64,000 bases of DNA from Dugong dugon (Eukaryota; Chordata; Mammalia; Sirenia; Dugongidae). The stretch is from NCBI GenBank assembly GCA_030035585.1, contig CM057465.1, positions 471,501-535,500 of the forward strand, written 5' to 3'. Under the pieces are notes generated by a model. It made no database searches and was not told the DNA's origin. It worked only from the letters and a program-made list of their open reading frames with translations. Shown here piece by piece: positions 24,201 through 39,200 of the stretch (position 1 is the stretch's first letter; each line of letters starts with the position of its first letter). Position numbers and translations under genes: made by a program.

Positions 24201-27200
24201 TGCCAGCAGGGTTGGTTCCTCCTGGAGGCTCTGACGGAGAATCCATTCCATGCCTTTCTCCCAGCTTCTTACAGCTACCGGTGATCTTGGTTGTTTGCCG
24301 GTACAGTCTACAGTCTACAGTCTACAGTCTACAGTCTACAGTCTACAGTCTACAGTCTACAGTCTTTGACTTGTAGCTGTGTCACTCCAGTCTCTCCTCC
24401 ATTTTCACTCTCTGTTTTGTCGTATTCACCCCTATCGTGTGCATCTGCTTCAGTCTGGATACTTTCTAGTGACCCGTTTCAGATTCACTGATCTTGCCCA
24501 TGCTTTACCCAGGTCTCTGTTAAACCTATCGAATGAATTTCTTATGTCATATTTTCCTTTGGGAGCCCTGGTGGTGCAGCGGTTAAAGCACTTGTCTGCT
24601 CACAGAAAGGTCAGCAGCTTGAACCCACCAGCTGCTCTGTGGCAGAAAGATGTGGCAGTCTGCTTCTGTAAAGATTACAGCCTTGGAAACCCTATGGGGA
24701 AGTTCTGCTCTGTCCTCTAGGATTCCTATGAGTCTGAATTGACTCGATGGCAGTGGGTGTGGGTAGTACTTTCATTAGGTTGGTTTAAAAAACAGTCTCC
24801 ATCTATCTGATCAAATTCTTCATCTCTTCAAGCATGTTGTGTTTTTCCACTAGACCCCTTAGCCTTTTTATCTTAGTTATTTTAAAATACCTGTCTGATA
24901 ATTCCACAGATCAGGGCTATTTGTAGGTCTTTCCCTTTTGACTGCATCCTTTCTTGACTCCCATTTTGTTACTTTTTCATGTGTCTTATAATTTTCGATT
25001 ATATGCTAGACAGTTTGAATTAAAGAACAGCAGAGACTGAAGTGAATGATATTTATCTCTGTCTGGCCTCCAGAGTGGGGATGAGCCCATCTCATTTGTA
25101 GTTAAGCTGAGTGTGGGCTTTGTGGGTGCTTTAGTTTTATTCCATTCACCACTGGCTTCCAAATGTTTTGATGATGGGATCAGGGCTTTCCCTTGAGCAG
25201 GACTTGGGATCTGAGCACTGGTAAGATTTTGGAGATCTGCCTGTGCTTCACAGCAGAGCAGACAGTTTCAGAGCTGTGGGATAACTCCCTGCCTTACAGC
25301 CTGGCTTCCAGGTTTTGGGGTTGCTGGGGGGTTCTCTTTGCTCTCGTCTGTGCCTCCTGCTTTCTGTACCTGGCAGATCTCTTTCAGGCCTATTGCCCTT
25401 TCCCACTTGAACTTGATGAAGGCATAGGATGCCTGGGAGGGATTTTTCTCATCCCTCCTGCCCTATCCCAGTCTTTCCTAGCTGAAATCCTGGAATACCT
25501 GGAGACTTTCCTTCTGCTCTCCTACCCTCTTCTGGGGATGGCAGACTTGCACTCTAGGGAGGCATGTCTGGGGGGCCCTCTTTCCCTGCCCCAACTTTTG
25601 GTGTGTGATCCCTGATACTTGGAGAAGAGCCATGGGAGTTCCTTGGGGTTAGAATCTGTCATGCCAGCACACATGTGTCCACTCATGATCACCAGAGTCC
25701 TACTGGCCTCATACCTGTACCTCTGGTGGATTCCTCTTTCTCCTACTGTTCCACCAGGGATGACGGCATTCCTGGGTCTCCTCTGTCTATGAAGATCTCA
25801 TCATTTGTTTTTTTTCACTTCATATAGATTTCTTTGTCTCCTTAGTTCTTTTATGCATCTTAAAAACCATGATTTTGTAGCATATCCAGCCTATTTTGAT
25901 TGTTAGGGTGGGAGCCATGGTCTTTTAGGGTTTTCTACATCAGAACAGAAACAGAGCTGTCCCATAGGGGTTTTTATTTGCACTTTCCTGTAATCATTAA
26001 GGTTGGGCATTTTATTGGCCATTCATATTACTTCCGTAAGATGTCCATGTCTTTTGCCCAGTATTCTGTAAGATGTCCATGTCTTTTGCCCAGTATTCTG
26101 TTAGACTGTTTGTCTTTACCTGATTAATTCTCGGGAATTCTTTATATAGTCTGGATAGAAATCCTTTGTCAATTATATGTGTAGTAAATATTTTACCCCA
26201 GGTTGTGACTGATCTTTTCATTTATGGTGTCTCTTGATGAACATAATCTCTTGAATTTAATAGAGTCAAATTTATCATTCTTTTCTGTTTGGGTTTGTGC
26301 TTTGAGAATCTTATTTAATAAATCTTCTTCTATCCCATAAAGATATCCTTTTATACTTCTATAAGTTTTAAAGTTTTCCCCTCTTGTTTAAATATTTGAT
26401 TCATCAAGAATTGATCTCTGTGCAATGCTCTACATTCTACCTTGGTGAGTAGTGTCTGGGGTCTTAAAAGCCTGTGAGCGGCCATCTAAGATACTCCACT
26501 GGTCTCATCCCTTCGGGAGCAAGGGAGAATGAAGAGAACAGGATACAAGGAAAAGATTAGTCCGAAGGACTAATTGTCCACAGCTACCAAGGCCTCCACC
26601 GGACTGAGTCCAGTACAGCTAGATGGTGCCCGGCTACCACCACTGACTGCTCTGACCAGGATCACAACAGACGGTTCCAGACCGGGCTGGAGAAGGATGT
26701 AGAGCATAATTCTAACTCACAAAAAAAAGACCAGATTTACTGGCCTAAAGGAGACTGGAGAAACCCCAAGAGTATGGCCCCCAGACACACTTTTAGCTCA
26801 GTAGTGAAGTTACCTCCGAGGTTCACTGTTCAGCCTGGGAGTGGACAGCCCCGTAAAACCAAATGAGACTAACGAGGTATAGAAGTCCAGTGACAATGGC
26901 CAGAAAGCAAAAGGGGACAAGGAAGCTGGTGATAGGGAACCCAAGGTTGTGTAAGGTTATTGTTGATGTGTTGTGAGATTGTTAACTATTGTCATAGGGC
27001 AACATTTGTAGTAACTGTTAAATGTGAAACTATTTTGTTCTGTAAGCCTTCATCTTAAATGAGAATAACAGCACAATTCGAACAGCATAGTCAATGTCAC
27101 TGAGTTGTGAATGTAGAAATTTTTGAAATGGTGTATCTTTGGCTATGTGTATTTCCCCCCCCCCCCAAAAAAAAGAGGTTGAGAAGTTAGAGGGTTGATA

Positions 27201-30200
27201 TGTTGTGGGGTTGTTAACCAATGTCATAAAACAACACGTGTACTTCTGTTTCATGAGAAACTATTTGTTCTGTAAGCCTTCACCTGAAGTACAATAAACA
27301 AATAAAAATAAAAATAAATGTAAAAAAAAAAGAAAAAGAATTGATCTTTGTGGATGAGGTAAGGTAAGGATCCAATAGTTTTCCTCCAAGTGGACAACCA
27401 CTTACCCCAGCACCATTCATAGAATGACACAGCCTTTCACCTGGAATGCCATCTCTGTCCCTTGGAAAGTTTTCATATATTCAGAACTTGTTTCTGGGTT
27501 CTCTATTCTGCAGTATCGCTCCATTTCTCTACCCCTTCACCACTACCCCATAGTCTTAATTGCTTTAATTCCAAGGTATCTTGATATATGCCAGGAAAAG
27601 TCCCCTCATCCTGTGCTTCCTGTTCAAAATTGTCTTGTTTTCCTGGCCCTTGCCCTTAACTAGCTGAGTTCCATTACGATCCTGTTGGAATTTTGATTGC
27701 AGTGGCATTGAATCTATAAATAATTTGAGGAGATATGACATCTTTACAATATTGAATTTCCTCACTCATAAACAAGCCATTACTTTGTGTTTATTTAAGA
27801 CTCCTTTAGTATCTGTCAACAGAATTTGAAAATGTTTTCCCATAAATGTCTTGCACATTATTTTCAAATTTTAACCCTAGATGCCTTTATATTTTGTTGT
27901 TATTAAAAATATCTTATGGTTAAGTTTTGTTGTAGGTATAAAGAAATGAAATTTCTTTTAAATATTATACACAGGATTTTTGCTATTGTTGGGTGCCATT
28001 GGGTCGGTTCCAACTCATAGCGACCCTATGTACAACAGAACAAAGCACTGCCCGATCCTGCGCCATCCTCACAATTGTTGCTATGTTTAAGTCCATTGTC
28101 GCAGCCACTGTGTCAATCCATCTCCTTGAGGGTCTTCCTCTTTTTCTCTCACCCTGTACTCACCAATCATGATGTCTTTCTCCAGGGACTGGTCCCTCCT
28201 GATAACATGTCCAGAGTACATGAGACAAAGTCTCACCATGCTTGTTTCTAAGGATACTCTGGGTGTACTACTTCCAAGACAGATTTGTTCATTCTTCTGG
28301 CAGTCCATAGTATGTTAATATTCTTTGCAAACACCATAATTCAAATGCATCAATTCTTCTTCAATCTTCCTTATTCATTGTCCAGCTTTTGCAAGCACAT
28401 GAGGCAAATGAAAACACCACAGCTTGGGTCAGGCACACCTTAGTCCTCAAAGTGACATGTTTGCTTTTTAACACTTTAAAGAGGTCTTTTGCAGCAGATT
28501 TGCCCAATGCAATGCATCGTTTGATTTCTTGACTGCTGCTTCCATGGGTGTTGATTGTGGCTCCAAGTAAAATGAAATCCTTTACAATTTCAGTATTTTC
28601 TCTGTTTATCATGATGTTGCTTATTGGTCCAGTTGTGAGGATTTTTGTTTTCTTTATGTTGAGGTGTAATCGATACTGAAGGCTATAGTCTTTGATCTTC
28701 ATCAGTAAGTGCTTCAAGTCCTCTTCACTTTCAGCAAGCAAAGTTGTGTCATCTGCATAATGCAGGTTGTTAATGAGTCTTCCTCCAATTCTGATGCCGT
28801 GTTCTTCTTCATATAGTCCAGCTTCTGGCATTATTTGCTGCGCATACAGACTGAGTAAGTATGGTGAAAGGATACAACCGTGACACACCCCTTTCATTTT
28901 AAACCATGCAGTATCTCCTTGTTGTGTCCGAACGACTGCCTCTTGGTCTATGTACAGGTTCCTCATGACCACAATTAAGTATTCCGGAATTCCCATTCTT
29001 CATAACATTATCCATAATTTGTTATGATCCACGGAGTCAAATGCCTTTTCATAGTCAATAAAACACAAGTAAACATCTTTCTGGTATTCTCTGCTTTCAG
29101 AGAAGATCCTTCTGACATCAGCAATGATATTCCTGGTTCCACATCCTCTTCGGAATCTGGCTTGAATTTCTGGCAGTTCCCTGTCGATGTACTGCTGCAA
29201 CCATTTTTGAATTATCTTTAGCATGATTTTACTTGCATGTGATATTAATGATATTGTTCAATAATTTCCACATTTTGTTGGATCACTGTTTTTTGGAGTG
29301 GGCACAAATGTGCATCTCTTCCAGTCTGTTAGCCAGGTAGCTGTCTTCCAAATTTCTTGGCATAGACCAGTGAGAGCTTCTAGTGTTGCATCTGTTTGTT
29401 GCAACATCTTAACTGGTATTCCGTCAATTCCTGGAGCTTTATTTTCCACCAGTGCCTTCAATGCAGCTTGGACTTCTTCCTTCATTACCATCAGTTCTTG
29501 ATCACGTGCTACCTCCTGAAATGGATGAACATCAACTAATTCTTTTTGGTACAGTGACTGTGTATTCCTTACATCTGCTTTTGATGCTTCCTGTGTCATT
29601 CAATATTTTGCCCATAGAATTCTTCAATATTGTAACTCAAAGTCTGAATTTTTTCTTCAGTTCCTTCAGCTTGAGAAATGCTGAGCGTGTTCTCTTTTGA
29701 TTTTCTAACTTCAGATCTTTTCACATTCCATTATAATACTTTACTATGTATTCTTGAGCCACCCTTTGAAATCTTCTGTTTAGCTCTTTTACTTCATCAT
29801 TTCTTCTGCTCACTTTAGCTATTCTACATTTGAGAGCAAGTTTCAGAGTCTCTTCTGACATCCATTTTGGTCTTTCTTTCTCGTCTTTTTAATGACCTTT
29901 TACTTTCTTCATGTATGATGTCCTTGGTGTCATCCCACAACTCATCTAGTCTTCAGTCATTAGTGTTCAGTGCATCAAATCTATTCTTGGAATGGTCTCT
30001 AAATTCAGGAGGGATATACTCAAGATGGTATTTTAGCTCCCTTGGACTTATTTTAATTTTCTTCAACTTGAACTTGCATAGGAACAATTGAAGGTCTGTT
30101 CTGCAGTCGGCCCCTGGCCTTGTTCTGACTGATGATTTTGAGCTTCTCCATTGTCTCTCTCCACAGATTTAGCTGATTTGATTTCTGTATATTATATCTG

Positions 30201-33200
30201 GCGAGGTTCACGTGTATAGTCACAATTTATGTTGTTTAAAAAAAGGTATTTCCAATAAAAAAGTAGTTGGTCTTGCAAAATTCTATCATGAGATCTCTGG
30301 CATTGTTTCTGTTACCAAGGCCCATTTTCCAAGTACTGATCCTTCTTGTTTCCAACTGTTGCATTCCAGTCACTAGTTATTATCAATACATCTTGATTAC
30401 ATGTTTGATCAATTTCAGACTGCAGAAATTGGTAAAAATCTTCAATTTCTTTATCTTTGGCATTAGTTTTTGGTGCGCAAATTTGAATAATAGTGTGGTT
30501 TTCCCTGTAGGCATATGGATATTATCCTATCACTGATAGCACTGTATTTCAGGATAGATCTTGAAATATTCTTTTTGATGATGAACATAATGCCATTCTT
30601 CTTCAATTTGTCATTCCTGGCTTAGTAGACCATATGATTGTCTGATTCGAAATGGCCAATACCAGTCAATTTCAGCTCACTAATGCCTAGGATGTCAACC
30701 TTTATGTATTCTATTTCATTTTTGACAACTTCCAATTTTCCTAGATTCATACTTTGTGCATTCCAAGTTCCGATTATTAATGTATGTTTACAGCTATTTC
30801 TTCTCATTTTGAGTCGTGCCACCTCAGCCAACGAAGGTCTCGAAAACTTTACTCCATCCATGTCATTAAGGTTGACTCTACTTTGAGGAGGCATCTCTTC
30901 TCCAGTAGTATTTTGAGTGTCTTCCAACCTGAGGGCCTTGTCTTCCTACAGTGTATCAGACAAAGTTCAGCTGCTATTCGTAAGGTTTTCATTGGCCAGT
31001 TTTTTCAGAAGTAGACCACCAGGTCCTTCTTCCTAGTCTGTCTTAATTTGGAAGCTTCAGTGAAACCTGTTTAGCATGGATGACCCTGCTAGTATTTGAA
31101 ATACCGGTGGCAAAGCTTCCAGCATCACAGCAACATGCAAGCCACCACAGTATGACAAACTGACAAACGGTGGCTATTTTTGTTAGAACCTCTTAATTCT
31201 AATAATTTGACTGTAGATTCTTTAGAGATTTTTTTTTATAGACAGTTGCATCATCTGTTAATAAGAAGAGTTTGGAGTTTGGTTTTAAGAACTTGAATCT
31301 TTTTTACTTTCATTCATTTTCTTGCCTTACTGTGCTAGATAAGAGAATAGATAACCTTGTCTTAACCTCAATTTTAAAGGAAATATGCTTCTAACAATTC
31401 ACAAGTGATTTGAAGTTTGCTGTGAATTTTTTGTATGTACTCTTTTTTTATTTCCTTAACAAAGTCCCCTTCTGTTCCCAGCCAACAGTTTTGTTTCTTT
31501 TTAAATCAGAGATGCAGGTTGAATTATCTTTGGCCACTTTCCCCTGCTATTATCTCAGGACTGCAATCCCCCACCTTGTATGTTATTGACCCACCAGTGA
31601 CGAAAGTATCGTCTACAGTGCGCTTGATGAGCTCTAGCATGTCCTTGTCTCTGGATCCTCATAAATCCCCTCTGAGGTCTACAGGCCAGATACCGCTGCC
31701 CGTCACAGATGAGGAGACTGAGCCTGCGAGTGGAGTGAATTGCTGAGGGTCAGATACCTGAAAATAGGGCAGAGTTTGGATTTGAACTCAGAACTTGTGA
31801 CTGCCAATCCTGAGCTCTTTGCCTGTTGCCCATTCTAATCAGCATGTTTTCCACCACCCATTTGTCAGTATATCATACTGTGTTGACTTGTGTATTACTG
31901 TGATGCTGGAAAATACCAGCTTAAAATACCAGCAGGGTCACTCATGGTGGACAGGTTTCAGCAGAGTTTCCAGGCTAAGATAGACTAGGAAGGAAGGCCT
32001 GGAAATCTACTTCTGAAAACCAGCCGATGAAAATCCTATGGATCCCAGTAGAACATTGTCCAATATAGTGCTGGAAGATGAGCTTCTCAGGTTGGAAGGC
32101 ACTCAAAATACACAGTGGCTGTAACAATGGACTCAAGCTTACCAACAACCATGAAGATGGCTCAGGATAGGTCAACATTTCGTTCTACATGGGATTGTTA
32201 TAGGGTTGCCCTGAGCTGGAACTAACTTGAAGGCAACAAACAGTAACAACATGTTAATCTTTTGTCTGTTATTTCTTTTATCACTTTCTCCTGGTCTGTT
32301 GCTTATCTTTTTACTTGGTTCATTGTGTCTCTTCTATGTAGGAGTTTTCAGTTCTGGGTGAAATCATATTTATCAATCTCTCCTTTTATGGTTTTTGCCT
32401 TTTGGGTATTAAGAAGTTTTTATCAACTCCAACTTCAAAGCATATTAGCCTATGATTTTTTTCTAACACTTTTATAGTTCTCCCTCCCTTCCTTCCTCTC
32501 TCAGTTTACATTTAGTCCTCTGATCCACATGGAATTTATTAATTTTATAGAGATCAAATTTTAATTTTTGTTCCACGTGGATAATCTGTTGTTTCCAAAC
32601 CACTCACTGGGTATTCCATTTTGTCCCCACTTACTTGAAATGCCATCTTTGAGAGTCCTTTCAGGAATTTTGCTTCTGTTCTCCTGATCTATTTGATAAC
32701 TTTGGTGCCATTACCATTCTAACTACTATAGCTTTATAATATGTCTGCTGTCAGCTAGAGTAAGTTCCCACACCCCTCTTTTCTTCTTTTTAAAAAGTAA
32801 TTTGGCTATTTTTACACGGATAACCTGCCATATGAATTTCCTAATCAGCTTGCAGAAATTTATGAACAATTCTTTTGGAATTTTGATTAGGATTGATTGA
32901 AATTGTAGATCAATTTAGAGAGATTGCAGTTTACAATATTGAGACTTTTAGTAATTTCTTACATTTTTAGTATCCTCTAAACATTCTACGTATGAGTTAA
33001 TACCATTTTTAAAAAATGTATGAACGTATAAGAAATTTAGAAGGCAGTAATCTGGCCAACAGACTGGAAGAGATACATATTTGTGCCCATTCCAAAGAAC
33101 GATGATCCAAAAGAATGCGGAAATTATTGACCAATATTATCAATATGACATGCAAGTAAAATTATGCTGAAGATAAAAATGGTTGAAGCAGTACATCGAC

Positions 33201-36200
33201 AAGGAACTGCCGGAAATTCAAGCCAGATTCAGAAGAGGACATGGAACCAGGAATATTATTGGTGATGTCAGATGGATCCTGGCTTAAAGCAGAGAATACC
33301 AGAAAGATGTTTACCTGTGTTTTATTGACTATGAAAAGGCATTCGACTGTGTGGATCATAATAAATTATAGATAACATTGCGAAGAATGGGAATTCCAGA
33401 ACACTTAATTGTGCTCATGAGGAACCTGTACATAGACCAAAAGGCAGTTGTTTGAACAGAATAGGGGATACTGCATGGTTTAAAGTCAGGAAAGGTGTGT
33501 GTCAGGGTTGTATCCCTTTACCATATTTATTCAGTCTGTATGCTGGGCAAATAATGCCAGAAGCTGGACTATACGAAGAAGAACATGGCATCAGGATAGG
33601 AGGAAGACTCATTAACAACTTGAGTTACTCAGATGACACAACCTTGCTTGCTGAAAGTGAAGAGGACTTGAAACACTTACTGATGAAGATCAAAGATCAA
33701 GGACTACAGCCTTCAGTATGGATTACACCTCAACATAAAGAAAACAAAACTCCTCATAACTGAACCAATAAGCAACATCATGATAAACTGAGGAAAGATT
33801 GGAGTCATCAAGGATTTCATTTTACTTGGATCCACAATCAACACCCATGGAAGCAGCAGTCAGGAAAGCACAGTACGTATTGCATTGGGCAAATCTGCTG
33901 CAAAAGACCTCTTTAAAGTGTTAACAAGCAAAGATGTCACTTTGAGGACTAAGGTGTGCCTGACCCAAGCTGTGGTGTTTTCATTTGCCTCATATGCATG
34001 TGAAAGCTGAACCATGAATAAGGAAGATCAAAGAAGAATTGACACCTTTGAGACTGCTGAATATACCACGGACTGGCAAAAGAATGAACAAATCTGTCTT
34101 GGAAGAAGTACAGCCAGAGTGCTCCTTAGAAGCAATGATGATGAGACTTCATCTCACATACTTTAGACGGAGGGACCAGTCCCTGGAGAAGGACATCATG
34201 CTTGGTAAAGTAGAGGATCAGCGAAAAAGAGGAAGACAACGTGATAGATTGACACAGTGGCTGCAACAGTGGACTTAAAAATAATGATTGTAAGCATGGC
34301 ACTGCACTGGGCAGTGCTTAGTTCTGTTGTACATGGGGTCACTGTGAGTCAGCACCAACTTGACAGCATCTAACAACAACATGAATATATAGGAAAAAGG
34401 ACTGTGGGACATACACCAAATCAAAGCACTGCTCATTTCCTCCAAATCTTTTACTTATATTCCCTTTCTAATCTCTAATTTTCTTTCTTTCTTTCTTTCT
34501 TTTTTTTTTTTTTTTTTACTGTTTTCCTAATCAGATTTAGCTGAGATTTCTCCGTTTTTATTGCTGTGTTTTTCTGCTCCCCTCCTCACTCCAAGGCTAT
34601 TGGATGTGATTCCACCAATTTTCTGTTACTAATTTGTATAACTTTGTTTTTATTTTATTATCTACCCCTCCTATGTTTTTGTATTCCTCTTTGGTATTTC
34701 TATAAAATCTTAGATGGAATCCATAAATTATTTTTCTTTCTCTCCTTTTCATGATAAGAGGATTAAAGGCTATGAATTTACCTCTGAGTACAGCTGAGGC
34801 CACATCCTATGGATTTTGAGTACACCATAGTTGATGGTGTTGTTTTCATACATCTTCCAAGTAGCCCTTTCAGCCTGTTTCTGAATTCCTCTTCCCACCC
34901 CATAGCTACTTGGATAGTTGGTTGTTCTGAGTCCATCCTCCACATTCCTAATATGGAGGCCAGGTTTCTTTGAGTCGTCTAGGCCATTTGAGATCTGCCT
35001 TAACCTTGATGAGGGATGCCTACTCTGCCATTCAGTGCTTCCTGAGACTCACCAGAGTTTCATAGGTTCAGGGTGGAGGGTGAGATGCTGTGTGAGTGCT
35101 CTGAAAAACACTAGAGAAATACAGGGAGGTGGCTCCTCCTAACAGCCCTGAGGGCTTGTGGGCATCGATGGAGCTCAGGTTTGTTTGTTCACAAAGTATT
35201 CAATAAATACAAAGAATGTGCTCAGAAAATTACAGGCTTTGTGGAGAGTTCCTAAGAAGTACTTTCTCATTCCTACCTGGGGAGCTGTGAGTTTCTTTGC
35301 AGGGCATGTGTGTGGGTGGGGGAGGGGTGGTGCAGAGCATGGAAGGTGTGTACACAGAACAGTCAGAAGGCAGATTCAGGAGCGAGGAGAAAGGTTACCT
35401 GCCCAGATTCAGGAGTGACGTCCAGGTGGCTGCCCAGAGAAGCCACGTGGCACAGCGGGAGTGGGGTGGCCTCTGTCCAGGGTGTCTCATGACCCCCTGC
35501 CCAGTGGCCAGTGCCCAGGTGGCACCGCTCCACTGGGGCAGGAGGGCTTCCCTATGGCAGTCCCCACTCCATATGCCTGTGCTTGGGTTTCAGATGCTGA
35601 GCACACTGATGCCAAGATGCTCACGGGCCTTCCAGGGCAGCTCATTGACACCGCGTGCAGGGTGTGCCAGGCCTACCTGGGGCAGCTGGAGCATGAGGAC
35701 GTTGATGTCTCCGAAGACGCCACTGAGGACCTCACCGAGGATGAATGGAATGACCTGACCAAGCAGTACTACTCCCTCGTCCAGTAAGAAACGCCCCGTC
35801 AGAGCCCTTGGGGTGCACCGCGTGTCAGTGTGTCACTCAGGATGGGGGGTTCAGGAGTGGCCCAGGAAACTGCAGCCTGTGGAGCATCTGGGGTGCCCAT
35901 CTGGGCATTTCGGGTGCCTGTCTGGGCATCTGGGGCTCCCAAGCCTCCTGCTAGCCAATAGGAGGGTAATATCCCCCTTGGGGGTGCCTTTGGGTAACCG
36001 CCTTAGGCACCTTCCAAACCCCTTTAGCATCTATTATCTCATTTGAGCCCCACACAGCCCTATGAGACAGGCAGAGCAGGTAGAATGCATCCCATTTTAC
36101 AGCCAGGCTTCCTGGCTCGCTCTGGGAAATCGGCGAGGGGCTGGCGGCCGCGATGCTTGTTCCCAGACCTCCTGGCTCCTCTGCTTCCATCGCTCTCGCT

Positions 36201-39200
36201 GCCCTGGGGGTCCAAAGGCCGCCCAGCCTTTCTTCCCCTCTCCTGAGGGCCAGGGGTCTAGCACCCCCTTCCAAGAGGCCAGCAGAGAGAGGAGGTGGGG
36301 CCGAGGGGACACAAGTCAGAAAGTGGGGCCATGTTTTTGAGGCTCTGCCTGCATCCCACACACACCACCCCAGGTTGTTCCTCCAGTACGGCCTCCTTCT
36401 GAACTAATCAAGAGGTTTTTCTCCTTTTCATTTTTATTGAGGTTAACCTAGATATGGTAAAGTGCACAAAGTGTACAAAACATGCTTGTCCAGCGTGATG
36501 AGATTTTGCATGTGTGCTCACCTGTGTACCTACCATGCCAATTGAGATATAGTACATTTCCGGCCCCCCCTCTCCGGGCCCTCTTGTAGCCCTTCCCTAG
36601 CAGAACCCCTGGTAGGCCACCTCCATCTTGATTCCTACCACCGTTGTCTTGATGGAGTCGTGCAGTCTGCACTGTCCGGCTCGTGGCTGTTTGGCTAGAC
36701 AAGCCTGTGAGAGCACCCCCGGGTGCACGCAGCAGCAGCCTGTCCTTTCCGTTGTTGTGTGGTGCCCATTCTATCAAGATGTTGTTATTGTTTTTGTTGC
36801 CATCAAGTCAGCTCCGACTCACGGTGACCTTATGTATAATGGAACAAAACGCCGTCCAGTCCTGCACCATCTTCATCATCATTGGTATGTTTGAGCCCGT
36901 TGTTGTATCTATGGTGTCAATCCATCTCATGGAGGGTTTTCCTCATTTTTGCTGACCTTTTACTTTACCAAACGTGATGTCCTTTTCTAGAGAATAGTTT
37001 TTCTTGGTGATGTATCCAAAGTGAGCCCAAGTTTTGCCATCCTCTTTTTTGGTTTGTTCTTCTGGCAGTCCACAGTCTATTCAGTATTCTTTGCCAACAC
37101 CATGGTTCAGACACATTAGTTCTTCTCTTTTGCTTTTTCATTGTCCAGCTTTCACACACATTTATGAAGCGATTGAAAAGACCATGGCTTAGGTCAGGTG
37201 CACCTTAGTCTCCAAAGTGACATCTTTTCTTTGTAAAACATACGCCCCAGTTTATTCACCTGTTCCGAGGTGGGTGGGCACGTGGGTGACTTGCAGCATT
37301 TGAGCAGCTTTGAAGTGGTTGTGCAGACCTGCGCTCTTGACAGCAGTGGGCGTGCTCTGTGTCACAATCCCAGACAGTGCCCGGGACTGCCACCCTTCCA
37401 TCTTTCCGTTCCGGCCATCTCGTGGTGGTTTGAGTTTGCATTTCTCTGATGACCAGTGATGTTGAACATGGTTTCATATGCTTATTGGCCGTTTAGCTAT
37501 TTTTGTCTTATGAAGTGCTTGTGCAAATCTTTCTCCCATTTTAAAATCAGGTTGATTGCCTCTGTCTTAGTGATTTTTGTAAGAGTTCTTTGTATGTTCC
37601 TCATACAGTCCTTTGCTGGATATCTGCGTAAGAATCACTTTTCTCCATCAATGTATGACTTGTCTTGTCTTTTTACTCTGTTAATGGTGTGTTTTCTCTT
37701 TCTTTTTTTTTTTTGTATTTTACATAATACATTTTTATTGTAGTGAAAATATACATAACAAAATAATTTTTACAGGTACAGTTCAGTGACACCGATTACC
37801 TTCTTCAATTAATGGTGTTTTTTATGAAGTCCAGTTTATTTTTATTTTTCTATCATAGTTGGTGCATTCAGTGTCTTGTTTAAGAAATCTTTGTCCAAGT
37901 CTGTGAAGATGATATTCTGTGATTTTCTCTAGAAAGTTTACTCTTTTCCTTTTCATATTTAGCTTTTCATGACTCATCTTGAATTAACTGTCGTGAGAGT
38001 AAGAAGTAGGGACCAGGTCCTTTTTATATACAGATATTCACTAAGGATAAAGAACAAATATGAATTTTCTTTAGACTTGTGTCTGGCCCAGCACATGATC
38101 TGTTTTGACAGCTGTCTGATGTACACTTGCTAGGGGGTGTGCTCTGTTCTAAAAATGTCAGTTAGGTCAAGTTCATTGATAATACCATTCACATCTACAT
38201 CCTTACTGATCGTTCTGTCTGCTTGTTCAAGGAGACGTCAAGAGACTTAAGTAAAAATCCTCAGCTATGTGTGAGGATTCTCTGATTTCTCTAATTCTGC
38301 GAGTCCCTGGGTGGTACAAACAGTTTGCACTCAACTACTAGGCAAAAGGTTGGCTGTTCGAACTCACTCAGATATAAGGCCTGGCAATCTGCTTTCGAAA
38401 GGTTACAGCCTTGAAAACCCTACGGAGCAGTTCTACTCTGCATACATGGGGTCACCATGGGTCGGAATCAACTAGACAGCAACTAACAACATTTGCTTAA
38501 ATGTTTTGATGAATGTTATTCAGTACATCCAATTTTGTATTGTTTTGTTTTCCTTTGATTGAATCATTTTATCATTATGAATGTCCTCTTTATTTCTATT
38601 AATACTTCTTGCCTAAATTCTACTTTTCTGATATTAGCTTTCTTTTGGCTAATGTTTGCAAGGTGTCTTCCCCCCGCCCCCCTCACCATTTACTTTCAAA
38701 CTAGTGGTGCCTTTATATTTAAAGTGGGTCTGATATAGAGGGCACATGATGATGGCCAGGTCTTGTTTTCGTTGTCCAATCTTACAATCTTTTCCTGATC
38801 TTCATTGGACTGTTTGTCTCACGTCTCACATGGTTTTGGTTCCTCTATTTACTTATGTATTTTTATTGTGTTTTTGATGAACGTTTACAGAGCAAATTAG
38901 TTTCTCATTAAACAGTTAGTACATATATTGTTTTGTGACATTGGTTGCCAACCCCGTGACGTGTTAACATTCTTCCCTTCTTGACCTTGGGTTCCCTATT
39001 ACCAGCTTTCCTGTTCCCTCCTGCCTTCTCATCTTTGCCCCTGGGCTGGTGTGCCCATTTAGTCTTGTTTTGTTTTATGGGCCTGTCTAATCTTTGGCTG
39101 AAGGGTGAACCTCAGGAGTGACTTCAGTACTGAGTTAAAAGGGTGTCCAGGGGCCATACTCTTGGGGTTTCTTCAGTCTCTGTCAGACCGGTAAGTTTGA

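Noticed and set aside
23286-24251. Long minus-strand frames (192 and 208 codons) near exon F
   Set aside because: GC-rich antisense of intron E and exon F, proline-rich without domains or codon constraint.
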